Of a DNA stretch of 14,880 nt, positions 7,801-14,556 are shown piece after piece. The stretch's first letter is position 1; each line of letters begins with the position of its first letter. The translations under genes were made by a program, and so were the position numbers. The stretch is from Oscillospiraceae bacterium (GTDB lineage Bacteria > Bacillota_A > Clostridia > Oscillospirales > Ruminococcaceae). The notes under the pieces are model-generated. The model ran no database searches. It was not told the origin of the DNA and saw nothing but the letters and a program-made list of their open reading frames with translations. Where the stretch lies: positions 1 through 14,880 of the forward strand of contig CAAFWX010000047.1 of assembly GCA_900766795.1 (NCBI GenBank). Reading direction: 5' to 3'.

Positions 7801-9792
7801 TTACACTTCCATAATGATTGGCAGAATCATCGGGCTGCGCTTGGTCTTCTGATAGATATAGTCGGAAAGCGCGTCGCGCATTGCGCTCTTGATGTTGCCC
7901 CACTCGCGCACGTTTCTTGCGGCGCAGTCGTCCATAACCTGCTTCATAAGCTGCTTTGCCTCATCTATAAGCGCTTCGCTCTCGCGGACATAGACAAAGC
8001 CGCGGGAAACAATGTCGGGACCTGCGATAGTTCTTCCGCTCTCGCGCTCGATGGTGGAAACGATTATCATAACACCGTCTTCTGCGAGGTGCTTTCTGTC
8101 GCGAAGCACAACACTTCCGACGTCGCCTACGCCGAAGCCGTCAACCATAACCCTGCCTGCGGGAACGGTTCCCGTGAACTTCATGTCAACGCCGTCCGTT
8201 TCAAGCACAGCACCGAGGTCGCTGATGAAGATGTTCTCCTCGGGGATTCCCATGCCCATGGCAAGCTTCGCGTGCTTCTTCATGTGCTTGTATTCGCCGT
8301 GTATCGGAATGAAGAACTTGGGCTTGGTGAGCGAAATCATCATCTTAAGCTCTTCCTGGCAAGCGTGTCCCGAAACGTGAACCTCGTACATGCTCTCATA
8401 AATAACCTCCGCGCCCTGCTTCATCAGCTCGTTTACAACCTTTGTTACAAGCTTCTCGTTGCCGGGAATGGGGTTTGCGGAGATGATGATGAAATCGTTG
8501 GGGGTAATCGTCACCTGTCTGTGGTCGCCCGAGGACATTCTTGAAAGCGCGGAAAGCGGCTCGCCCTGACTTCCCGTGGTGGCAATGACAAGCTCCTCGG
8601 GGTTGTAGCGGTTTACGTCCTCGATGTCGATGAGCGTACCCTCGGGCACGCGGATATAGTTCAGCTCAACAGCCTTTGCGATAACGTTTGTCATGCTTCT
8701 TCCCGAAACCGCAACACGTCTGCCGTGCTTTACAGCTTCGTCGATTATCTGCTGAATCCTGTGGATATTGCTGGAGAAAGTCGCAATGATGATTCGCTTG
8801 CCCTCAGCGTCGTTGAACAGCTTCTTGAAGCTTTCGCCAACGCTGCGCTCGCTCTTTGTATAGCCGGGGCGCTCCGCATTGGTGCTCTCGCTCATCAGCG
8901 CAAGCACTCCCCTGTTGCCAAGCTCGCCGAAGCGCGCAAGGTCAATTATTCCTCCCTCAATCGGGGTGAGGTCAACCTTGAAGTCGCCCGTGTGCACGAT
9001 AACGCCCGCAGGAGTGTGGATAGCAAGCGCGCAGGAATCGGGAATGGAGTGGTTCACGCGGATAAACTCAACGGACATACAGCCCATCTTGACATTCTGC
9101 CTAGGCTCCACAACATTGAGCGAAGCCTGCGACAGCAGCCCGTGCTCCTTAAGCTTGCCCTCGATAAGACCGATAGTGAGCCTTGTGCCGAAAATAGGAA
9201 CGTTCACTTTCTTAAGAAGATATGCGAGCGCGCCGATGTGGTCCTCATGACCGTGGGTGATGACAATGCCGCGGAACTTTTCCCTGTTCTTTTCAAGATA
9301 GGTGAAATCGGGCACAACAAGGTCAACTCCGGGCATTTCCTCATCGGGGAAAGCCAGACCGCAGTCAACGATGAACATATCGTTCGCGCACTCGTATACA
9401 TAAAGATTCTTTCCGATTTCGTTCAGACCGCCCAGCGCGAAGAACCGCACGGGGGTATATCTCACCTCGCGGGGCGTCTGCTTCTTTGTCCGGGGCTGAA
9501 CGGACTGATTGTCGCGCGATTTTTCGCGGGTTTTCCTGTCGCCTTTCGGCTCGGATTTGGAAGAGGTGGTCGGCTTGTACTTCTTAACGGGAACGGAGCT
9601 GTTGCCGTTCTTCTCGCGCCTGAGCGCGGATTGTTCCTTTTCCTTTGCGATTTCCTGACGTGCTTCGTCAGTCAGTCTTGCCGCCTGCTCGGGTGTGGGA
9701 TAGTAGCCGTTGGCTGCATAAAATTCTTCTCGTGCCGCCTGGCATACCTCTTCAATGGTTCTTCCGGAGTATTGTAGCTTTTTATTTTTCAT
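7801..9792 (-). CDS. rnj: ribonuclease J with a ~110-residue basic N-terminal extension
   Basis: RNase J is the metallo-beta-lactamase/beta-CASP endo- and 5'-exoribonuclease that drives mRNA decay and rRNA maturation in Firmicutes. The start at 9792 is chosen because AGAAAGGAAG precedes it by 5 bases; an upstream in-frame ATG at 9858 has no comparable site and adds no family-like sequence. The protein is 663 residues. The core begins near 112 (TPVRFFALGGLNEIGKN). The metal motif is THGHEDHIG (His180, His182, Asp184, His185). IHTPAGVIVHTGDFK, TTGSQGEP and VSGHACQEEL follow, and it ends KRSPMILPIIMEV, the usual C-terminus. The first ~110 residues are extra compared with the ~555-residue Bacillus enzymes. 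They are helix-forming to about 60, then Lys/Arg/Ser/Pro-rich and probably disordered. It heads the gdpP-rplI-dnaB-tilS cluster. Confidence 0.95.
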   Translation of the reverse strand: MKNKKLQYSGRTIEEVCQAAREEFYAANGYYPTPEQAARLTDEARQEIAKEKEQSALRREKNGNSSVPVKKYKPTTSSKSEPKGDRKTREKSRDNQSVQPRTKKQTPREVRYTPVRFFALGGLNEIGKNLYVYECANDMFIVDCGLAFPDEEMPGVDLVVPDFTYLEKNREKFRGIVITHGHEDHIGALAYLLKKVNVPIFGTRLTIGLIEGKLKEHGLLSQASLNVVEPRQNVKMGCMSVEFIRVNHSIPDSCALAIHTPAGVIVHTGDFKVDLTPIEGGIIDLARFGELGNRGVLALMSESTNAERPGYTKSERSVGESFKKLFNDAEGKRIIIATFSSNIHRIQQIIDEAVKHGRRVAVSGRSMTNVIAKAVELNYIRVPEGTLIDIEDVNRYNPEELVIATTGSQGEPLSALSRMSSGDHRQVTITPNDFIIISANPIPGNEKLVTKVVNELMKQGAEVIYESMYEVHVSGHACQEELKMMISLTKPKFFIPIHGEYKHMKKHAKLAMGMGIPEENIFISDLGAVLETDGVDMKFTGTVPAGRVMVDGFGVGDVGSVVLRDRKHLAEDGVMIIVSTIERESGRTIAGPDIVSRGFVYVRESEALIDEAKQLMKQVMDDCAARNVREWGNIKSAMRDALSDYIYQKTKRSPMILPIIMEV

Positions 9793-9945
9793 GTATTCTT
9801 CCTTTCTGGTTTTCGGAAAAAAGGGACATAATATGCATAGCAAGCCCCGCCGCAGCATCTTGTCAGCCGCAGCGTTCGTATGAAATTCTTTCCGAACTCG
9901 TATTAATATGTATCAACAAAATTTGTGACATAATCCGAAAAAGGC

Positions 9946-9970
9946 AAAAAAAGCCTGTTCGGTAAACGGC
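9946..9970 (-). terminator. intrinsic-terminator-like stem-loop with T7 run
   Basis: Read on the minus strand, GCCGTT, loop TACCG and AAC(A)GGC form a six-pair stem with one bulged A, directly followed by seven T. A competing fold pairs AGGC with GCCT across the T run (CCGAA...TTCGG outer arms, 9935-9962). Alternative pairing of this kind would suit an attenuator, though it may be chance. Confidence 0.5.
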
Positions 9971-10195
9971 GCGGCAGATGAAAGCCTGAATGGAAGCTCT
10001 CTTCAGAGAAGACCGCGCTCACGCAAGCAGCGCAGGTTTAGGGAGAGAAGTTACCGCACCGCACTCCGCCCCTCGGCACAGCGAATGGAGCCGCCACCGA
10101 GATTTGCGGACTGTCAAGCCGCATTCGGCGGCTTTATATGTCACAAAAAATATCCGTAAAACAATACTTTCTCCTGCAAAAGCAGAATTATACAT
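9946..10195 (-). ncRNA. unassigned structured RNA or attenuated leader upstream of rnj
   Basis: A perfect consensus promoter points into this segment, and its far end looks like an intrinsic terminator. The transcript would be about 250 nt. Visible helices are CTGC/GCAG around an AAAA loop (10174-10185), AAGCCGC/GCGGCTT (10116-10134), a two-part stem TCCGC-CTCGG/CCGAG-GCGGA (10065-10110) and GCGCT/AGCGC (10015-10033). No open reading frame with a ribosome binding site fits. I do not recognise a T-box, SAM, ydaO, glycine, tmRNA, SRP or RNase P signature. A 6S-like RNA is possible by size but not shown. The alternative is a ~400-nt 5' leader of rnj with an attenuator. From 9793 to 9945 only weak promoter-like boxes are seen, which leaves both readings open. 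Confidence 0.5.
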
Positions 10196-10201
10196 GGTAT
10201 T

Positions 10202-10230
10202 ATTATATACTTTTTTCCCGAAGTTGTCAA
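10202..10230 (-). promoter_or_regulatory. perfect sigma-A consensus promoter toward rnj
   Basis: On the minus strand TTGACA (10230-10225), exactly 17 bp, then TATAAT (10207-10202). Transcription should begin near the A at 10195. This is the strongest promoter sequence in the window. It lies 410 bp upstream of the rnj start codon, which implies either a separate small RNA or a very long leader. Confidence 0.85.
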
Positions 10231-10536
10231 GTGGCGGCGCTGCGGGGCAATTATGCCGGAATAACCTGATTCTGTCGTTTGGGCACGCTATCCGGCAGGT
10301 GCATACCACGCCCGTCAAACAAAATTTGTACATGATGACGAAAAAAAATTGCAAGCACCCGCGCACAAAAATTTCTGCCGCGCCCTACAAACGGATTGAG
10401 CGTTTTTTTGCTGTGTGCCCTAAAATTCCGCGCAAAATTACCTCTGATATTATGCCCTCGCAGCGCAAAACATAATCCCATCGGACGATGATTTTATTCA
10501 TTTTTTTCGGGCGAAAGCCCGCACATGAAAACGCTG
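10231..10536. other. intergenic stretch without a recognisable gene
   Basis: The reading frames crossing this stretch have no plausible ribosome binding site, no family-like sequence, and A/T runs typical of spacer DNA. The only clear structure is a GAAA-capped hairpin, CGGGC-GAAA-GCCCG (10508-10521), preceded by seven T on the plus strand. That is the wrong polarity for a plus-strand terminator, and the minus strand then has an A run. No convincing promoter for spoIVB was found here. Confidence 0.6.
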
Positions 10537-10747
10537 CGCCGCTTTCTCGCGCTTAAGGCAACACCGCACAATTAACGGCTAACGCCTTTGCCGTCCGCTT
10601 GCTTGCATATTTTCCGTCATATTGTCCAAAAACTCCTTGACGGGCGACAGCCCGCCTGCGTAGTTTTTGAACAATCTGACGAAAAATCTGACTGCGCAAT
10701 CGAACGGCAATAATTATGCGGTATTGCCTTAAAAAGCGAAAGCGGCG
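10537..10747. mobile_element. MITE-like nested palindromic element with terminal inverted repeats
   Basis: AAGGCAACACCGCACAATTA (10555-10574) is matched in inverse by the bases at 10711-10730, 18 of 20 identical (the differences are C/T). Outward, TTAA joins both sides, and after a 6-7 base mismatch CGCCGCTTTC (10537-10546) matches GAAAGCGGCG (10738-10747). Inward, 10603-10621 pairs with about 10673-10691 (16 of 19). ATTGTCCAAAAACT (10621-10634) pairs with AGTTTTTGAACAAT (10662-10675; 13 of 14). The centre is the hairpin CGGGC-GACA-GCCCG (10641-10654). There is no coding capacity. Short length, long terminal repeats and overall palindromy suggest a miniature inverted-repeat transposable element. 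No target duplication is clear. A large RNA hairpin in the spoIVB leader is the alternative. The right end is 37 bases from the spoIVB ATG. Confidence 0.65.
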
Positions 10748-10784
10748 TTCCCATAAAACAACGAAAGGCAACCGGTGTCACGAT

Positions 10785-11870
10785 ATGGTAAAAACTGCAA
10801 AGCTCATTTCCTCCGCCATGTGCGGAGCACTGGCAATCACGGCAGCCCTGACGGGCTGTTTTCAGGCTGCGCTTCCCGCCGAAACAAGCGCGGTGCAAAG
10901 CATAATTTCCTCCGACATAACGCAAAACGACAGCTCCGCAAAAGCGACTTTACAGGGGCAGGCAAAAGAGCGCCCAATGCTAATCCCCTGCGGAACTCCT
11001 TTCGGCATAAAGCTGCGCTCTGACGGGGTGATGGTGGTGGCGGTGACAGAAAACTCCCCCGCCGACGCCTGCGGCATACGAAAAGGCGACATCATAACCT
11101 CGGTAAACGGCAGCGAGGTGCACTGCAACGAGGACATAACCGCCGCGCTGCTTCCCGAAAGCACGCTTCTTCTTCGCCGCGGGGCGAGCGAGATGTCCCT
11201 TGAAATAACCCCCTCATCAGACCCCGACAGCGGCGAGAGCAGAATCGGCGCATGGGTACGCGACAGCGCCGCAGGTATAGGCACAATGACCTTCTGCGAC
11301 CCCAGCACAGGCAGCTTCGCGGGATTGGGTCACGCTGTAAGCGACGCAACCACGGGCGACCCCGTGCCCCTTGCAAGCGGCGAAATCACCGAAGCGGACA
11401 TCTACGATATCGTGCGAAGCGTACAGGGGACAGCGGGCGAGCTGTGCGGCGCGCTTTGCCCGAACAGCACAACCGGCGTGCTGAATGCCAACACCTCTGT
11501 GGGCGTTTTCGGCACGCTGTGCGAGCCATATGAGGGCGAAGCAATTCCAATGGCATTCCGACAGGAGGTGCACTCCGGCTCGGCATACATTCTCTCCACC
11601 ATCAGCGGCACCGCTCCCCGCGCCTATTCCATCGAAATCGAGAGGATAAACCTTTTGGGGCTGAACGGTTCAAAGGGCATGGTGATAAGGATAACCGACC
11701 CCGACCTGCTTACAAAGACAGGCGGAATCGTCCGCGGAATGAGCGGAAGCCCCATCATTCAGGACGGCAGGCTTGTCGGCGCGATAACGCATGTTCTCGT
11801 AAACGATCCGCAGCGCGGCTATGCGGTTTTCGCGGAAAGTATGCTTGACAGAATGTACTCCTACCCGTAA
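10785..11870 (+). CDS. spoIVB: SpoIVB sporulation serine protease (PDZ + S55 peptidase)
   Basis: SpoIVB is made in the forespore, crosses into the space between the forespore membranes, and cleaves SpoIVFA to release pro-sigma-K processing in the mother cell. The protein is 361 residues. A PDZ domain spans about 65-142 (GIKLRSDGVMVVAV, GIRKGDIITSVNG). The S55 domain follows, starting with IGAWVRDSAAGIGTMTFCDP. The catalytic triad candidates are His183 (GLGHAV), Asp307 and Ser322 (TGGIVRGMSGSPI). The spacing of 15 between Asp and Ser matches the Bacillus enzyme. The N-terminus MVKTAK...ALTGC has a lipobox-like LTGC at 22-25, suggesting lipid anchoring. The ATG at 10785 has only a weak GGTG 7 bases upstream. 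The in-frame ATG at 10716 lies within the palindromic element and adds a very basic stretch, so it was not chosen. Spo0A, the usual downstream neighbour, is absent. Confidence 0.93.
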   Translation: MVKTAKLISSAMCGALAITAALTGCFQAALPAETSAVQSIISSDITQNDSSAKATLQGQAKERPMLIPCGTPFGIKLRSDGVMVVAVTENSPADACGIRKGDIITSVNGSEVHCNEDITAALLPESTLLLRRGASEMSLEITPSSDPDSGESRIGAWVRDSAAGIGTMTFCDPSTGSFAGLGHAVSDATTGDPVPLASGEITEADIYDIVRSVQGTAGELCGALCPNSTTGVLNANTSVGVFGTLCEPYEGEAIPMAFRQEVHSGSAYILSTISGTAPRAYSIEIERINLLGLNGSKGMVIRITDPDLLTKTGGIVRGMSGSPIIQDGRLVGAITHVLVNDPQRGYAVFAESMLDRMYSYP

Positions 11871-11875
11871 AGATT

Positions 11876-11899
11876 ATTCCCGCCGTAACAGGCGGGAAT
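11876..11899. terminator. stem-loop between convergent genes
   Basis: ATTCCCGCC-GTAACA-GGCGGGAAT forms a perfect 9-bp stem with a 6-base loop between the stops of spoIVB (plus) and the nucleotidyltransferase gene (minus). The position suits a bidirectional terminator. Neither side has a real T run (TTACATATTT on plus, AATCTTT on minus), so termination may be inefficient or factor-assisted. Confidence 0.5.
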
Positions 11900-11903
11900 G
11901 ACG

Positions 11904-13430
11904 TTACATATTTCCGTCGGAGTTTTTGCGCTTTTTCTTGCTGAAAACAGGCTCCTTGCGGCGGTCATTGTCTTTCGCGACACGCGCCTGCTCCTCGCGA
12001 AGCTTCTGCTCGCGAAGCGCCTGCTCGCGCTCGGCAATTATTCGCTCCATCTTGTTCTTGCTGCGCTCTGCCATGTCAAGAAGCATGAGCTTGTTGTTGA
12101 AGGAGGGCTTATCCAGAACGATATCAAACAACACATTCATAAGCTCCTCTGCCTCGCGCTCGCTGCGGACAAGCCTGCGCTCGATAATGTCGCGCTTGGT
12201 GACGGCTAGATTACGGATGTCATAGCATTCGCCCGTTTCCACAATTTCGTTCAGCGCCTGAAGCGCTGCCCGAAGCGAGGGAACAAGCCCGCACTCGGTG
12301 TCGTTCTTTTTAGAGCGGTTGTCGGCAATCTCACACAACAGAAGCTTGCGCAGGTCGTCCGTGCCAAGCTCGCGCATAAGCGCTTTGAGCTGCTTTCTGT
12401 CCTCGGGGATTTCCACATCGTGGTGGTACACAAGCCAGCTTATTTCCTCAAAGGCTGCGCGGTCAAACTCCAGCCTGCGCATTATCCCCTCCGCAAGCAG
12501 GCGGCTGCGCTCGGAGTGCCCGCGGAAGTGTCCCCTGCCCGTGCTGTCAATAAACATGCAGTCGGGCTTTCCGAGGTCGTGGAAAAGCATTGTCCACCTC
12601 AAAATGGGGTCGGGCTGCACAAAGCCCACGGATTTCGCGATATGCGTCCACACGTCAAACTCGTGATAGGGCGACTGCTGCTCCAGCCCTACGCACGGCT
12701 CAATCTCGGGGAGAATTGCTTTCAGAATATCGGAATACTCCACCAGCACCTTTGCGGCAAACTTTCCCATGATAATCCGCGTGAACTCCTCAAAGACAAG
12801 CGCCTTGTCCGCATACTCGAAGCATGAGATATTCTGCCGCATTGCGCTGCGGGTGTTTTCCTCAATCTCATACTCTCCCTCGGCGCAGTAGCGGATTGCC
12901 TCAAGGATTCGCGTCGGCTTCATGGAGAAGCTGCGCGACATATCGTAATAGCTTTCGGTGACGGGCTTTCCGTTTTGCTTGACGGTTCTCGACACATTTT
13001 CTCCCACAGCGACAACGCGCTTCACCTCGCCCGAAAGGCAGTTCTTTCCCCCGAATGGGTCAATCAGCCCCGTGCGCGGAGAATATGCCATCGCATTCAT
13101 CGTGAAGCCCCTGCGGAAAAGGTCGGTTTCGAGGTCGTCGGCATACACCACGCGGTTTCCCACAACCTCGCGGCGATAGGGCGACACCTGAATAATCATG
13201 CCCAGAACGGTGACGAGAATTTCCCCGCGCGCCATTCCCTCGTCGGAAATGCGATAGTCGCGGAACGCGAAAAGAATCTCGTTTACCGAAGCGTTGGTCA
13301 CGATATCGAAGTCCTGCGGTGCTCCGCCGCCGACAAGCTCACGGACGCACTCTCCCACGACATAAGCCTCAAAGCCCGCGTTTTCAAGCAGCTCAACAGC
13401 CTCCGTCACCTGAGCGGGAAGTATAATCAA
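11904..13430 (-). CDS. CCA-adding / poly(A) polymerase family nucleotidyltransferase with HD domain, signature motifs altered
   Basis: The class II tRNA nucleotidyltransferase fold is clear over 508 residues. The head domain has AYVVGECVRELVGG..DFDIVTNA (about 22-47) with the metal-binding Asp40/Asp42. FRRGFTMNAMAYSPRTGLIDPFGG (105-128) follows, then the neck KPTRILEAIRYC (171-182). An HD domain (LFHDLGKPD, His284/Asp285; HFRGHSE; YHHD) occupies about 255-345. A helical, highly charged Lys/Arg/Glu tail covers 456-508. Canonical enzymes have GGxxRD, RRD and EDxxR. Here these read GExxRE, RRG and MKxxR, and about 20 extra residues lie before the last motif. EDxxR provides base recognition, so activity or specificity may differ from CCA addition. 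The start is TTG: AAAGGA is 10 bases upstream, an in-frame TGA precedes it, and the nearby ATG is out of frame. The gap to rlmA is 57 bases. Confidence 0.85.
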   Translation of the reverse strand: MIILPAQVTEAVELLENAGFEAYVVGECVRELVGGGAPQDFDIVTNASVNEILFAFRDYRISDEGMARGEILVTVLGMIIQVSPYRREVVGNRVVYADDLETDLFRRGFTMNAMAYSPRTGLIDPFGGKNCLSGEVKRVVAVGENVSRTVKQNGKPVTESYYDMSRSFSMKPTRILEAIRYCAEGEYEIEENTRSAMRQNISCFEYADKALVFEEFTRIIMGKFAAKVLVEYSDILKAILPEIEPCVGLEQQSPYHEFDVWTHIAKSVGFVQPDPILRWTMLFHDLGKPDCMFIDSTGRGHFRGHSERSRLLAEGIMRRLEFDRAAFEEISWLVYHHDVEIPEDRKQLKALMRELGTDDLRKLLLCEIADNRSKKNDTECGLVPSLRAALQALNEIVETGECYDIRNLAVTKRDIIERRLVRSEREAEELMNVLFDIVLDKPSFNNKLMLLDMAERSKNKMERIIAEREQALREQKLREEQARVAKDNDRRKEPVFSKKKRKNSDGNM

Positions 13431-13487
13431 AATCCATCATTCCTTTCGGATGTGCGCAGTAAACGCGTTATTTTTTTTAACCGCGCT

Positions 13488-14348
13488 CTATTTTCGATAC
13501 ATAAGAATTTCAAAGCCTACCTGCGTTTCAAAGCGGTCGTGCGTGCCAAAGTAGGAATACAGCATACCGCTATCCTCGCGCGAGGTCTTGTAGTAGTAGG
13601 GAGTCATCATGAACAGCGCGTTCAATACCTCCTGCTCGGTGATGGAAAGCTTGTAGGAAATCTCTTTCTTTCCGACAAACTCCAGCCCCTCGATTTCATA
13701 GGGCTTGACCTCGTTGTAGTAGGGCTTCGCGTAGAGAACCTGCTTTAGTCCGTAGAGGTGCTCCCTCGCGGGTATCGCCGTCATGACCGCCCCGCCGTCT
13801 TTCGTTATGCGAATCAGTTCCTCGGTGCAGAACGGCGCGAAAATAACCATAGACAAATCAACGCTCCCGCTTTGAAGCGGCATACGGAAAACGCTCGCCG
13901 CCGCAGCCGCGATGTTTTTCCCGACAAACCTCGGTTTCGCCGCCGCAAGAACGTTCTTGCTTATGTCAACCGCGCAGATTTCGGGGCGCTTTCCGCTGCC
14001 CGCAAGCGCGTCGTATATTCCCGCGGTGTAGTAGCCCTCGCCGCAGCCGCAGTCGGCTGCGACAGGCTCACATATGCCCTCGGTAAGCGACAGCGCCGCG
14101 TCGCACAGACTTTTAAGCAGCGGCTCGTATGCTCCCGTTGAGAGAAACGTGCGCCTTGCGGCTGCCATCTCCTTGCTGTCGCCGGGGTCTTTTACGTTTT
14201 TGTGCTGCGAAAGCAAAAGGTTTACATAGCCCTTTGAGGAAACGTCAAAGCAGTGCCCCTTTGGACAGCGCAGGGTCATTCCCTCTCTCATAAGAAGCAA
14301 AGCGCCGTCCGAGCGCTCGGCGCACACAGGGCAGATAAATCTGTTCAC
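13488..14348 (-). CDS. rlmA: 23S rRNA (guanine-N1)-methyltransferase, RlmA family
   Basis: RlmA-type enzymes methylate N1 of a guanine (G745 or G748) in helix 35 of 23S rRNA, near the peptide exit tunnel, using S-adenosylmethionine. The Gram-positive TlrB branch acts at G748 and can affect tylosin-type macrolide sensitivity. The protein is 286 residues. The zinc-binding N-terminus has Cys6, Cys9, Cys28 and His32 (ICPVC, CPKGHCFD). The family motif GYVNLLLSQHKNVKDPGDSKEM follows but differs slightly from E. coli. The methyl-donor loop is DCGCGEGYYT (99-108), with VIFAPF later. The GTG at 14348 is chosen because AGGAG lies 9 bases upstream. A TTG three codons earlier directly abuts the AGGAG and cannot use it. 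It has its own promoter and probably co-transcribes the nucleotidyltransferase gene. Confidence 0.92.
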   Translation of the reverse strand: MNRFICPVCAERSDGALLLMREGMTLRCPKGHCFDVSSKGYVNLLLSQHKNVKDPGDSKEMAAARRTFLSTGAYEPLLKSLCDAALSLTEGICEPVAADCGCGEGYYTAGIYDALAGSGKRPEICAVDISKNVLAAAKPRFVGKNIAAAAASVFRMPLQSGSVDLSMVIFAPFCTEELIRITKDGGAVMTAIPAREHLYGLKQVLYAKPYYNEVKPYEIEGLEFVGKKEISYKLSITEQEVLNALFMMTPYYYKTSREDSGMLYSYFGTHDRFETQVGFEILMYRK

Positions 14349-14402
14349 CCGAATCAACTCCTATTATCGGCGGCAAAATATCCGCACAATACTCCACAAT
14401 AT

Positions 14403-14431
14403 ATTATATAACATTTTTTTCCCGAAATCAA
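14403..14431 (-). promoter_or_regulatory. sigma-A promoter of rlmA
   Basis: On the minus strand TTGATT (14431-14426), 17 bp, TATAAT (14408-14403), about 55 bases before the GTG start. It is divergent from the rlmB promoter. Confidence 0.75.
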
Positions 14432-14446
14432 GCCCTGCTGACACAA

Positions 14447-14475
14447 GCGCGAAAAAAACTGCCGCTTTTTTGCGC
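14447..14475. repeat. A/T-tract inverted repeat between divergent promoters
   Basis: GCGC-(G)-AAAAAA is mirrored as TTTTTT-GCGC around a short GC-rich centre, between the -35 boxes of the rlmA and rlmB promoters. Phased A/T tracts can bend DNA, and the symmetry would suit a shared regulator. There is no direct evidence for either. Confidence 0.35.
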
Positions 14476-14483
14476 AAAGGTGG

Positions 14484-14512
14484 TTGAAATAAGAGAGGAT
14501 GTGTGATATAAT
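14484..14512 (+). promoter_or_regulatory. sigma-A promoter of rlmB
   Basis: TTGAAA (14484-14489), 17 bp, TATAAT (14507-14512), with TG one base before the -10 box. The start site would be near 14519, about 38 bases before the rlmB ATG. Confidence 0.8.
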
Positions 14513-14556
14513 ATACAATGTATGATTATAACTATGCCCAAGAATGGAGTAAATAT

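Noticed and set aside
9793..9858. 22-residue upstream extension of RNase J from an ATG at 9858
   Set aside because: The AGAAAGGAAG ribosome binding site lies within it, immediately before the ATG at 9792. The extension has no recognisable sequence.
9946..10195. T-box, SAM, ydaO, glycine, tmRNA, SRP or RNase P RNA upstream of rnj
   Set aside because: None of the recognisable conserved boxes of these classes was found on either strand. It is therefore left unassigned rather than named.
9990..10475. 161-codon plus-strand frame and the opposing 115-codon minus-strand frame (10019-10366)
   Set aside because: Neither has a ribosome binding site or family-like sequence, and both cross the consensus promoter, hairpins and A/T runs. 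They read as chance frames in noncoding DNA.
10508..10521. GAAA-capped hairpin read as a terminator
   Set aside because: The T run precedes the stem on the plus strand, and an A run follows it on the minus strand, so it has the wrong polarity for termination in either direction.
14349..14357. TTG start of RlmA three codons upstream
   Set aside because: AGGAG directly abuts the TTG, leaving no spacing, whereas the GTG at 14348 is 9 bases away and gives the family-typical short N-terminus.
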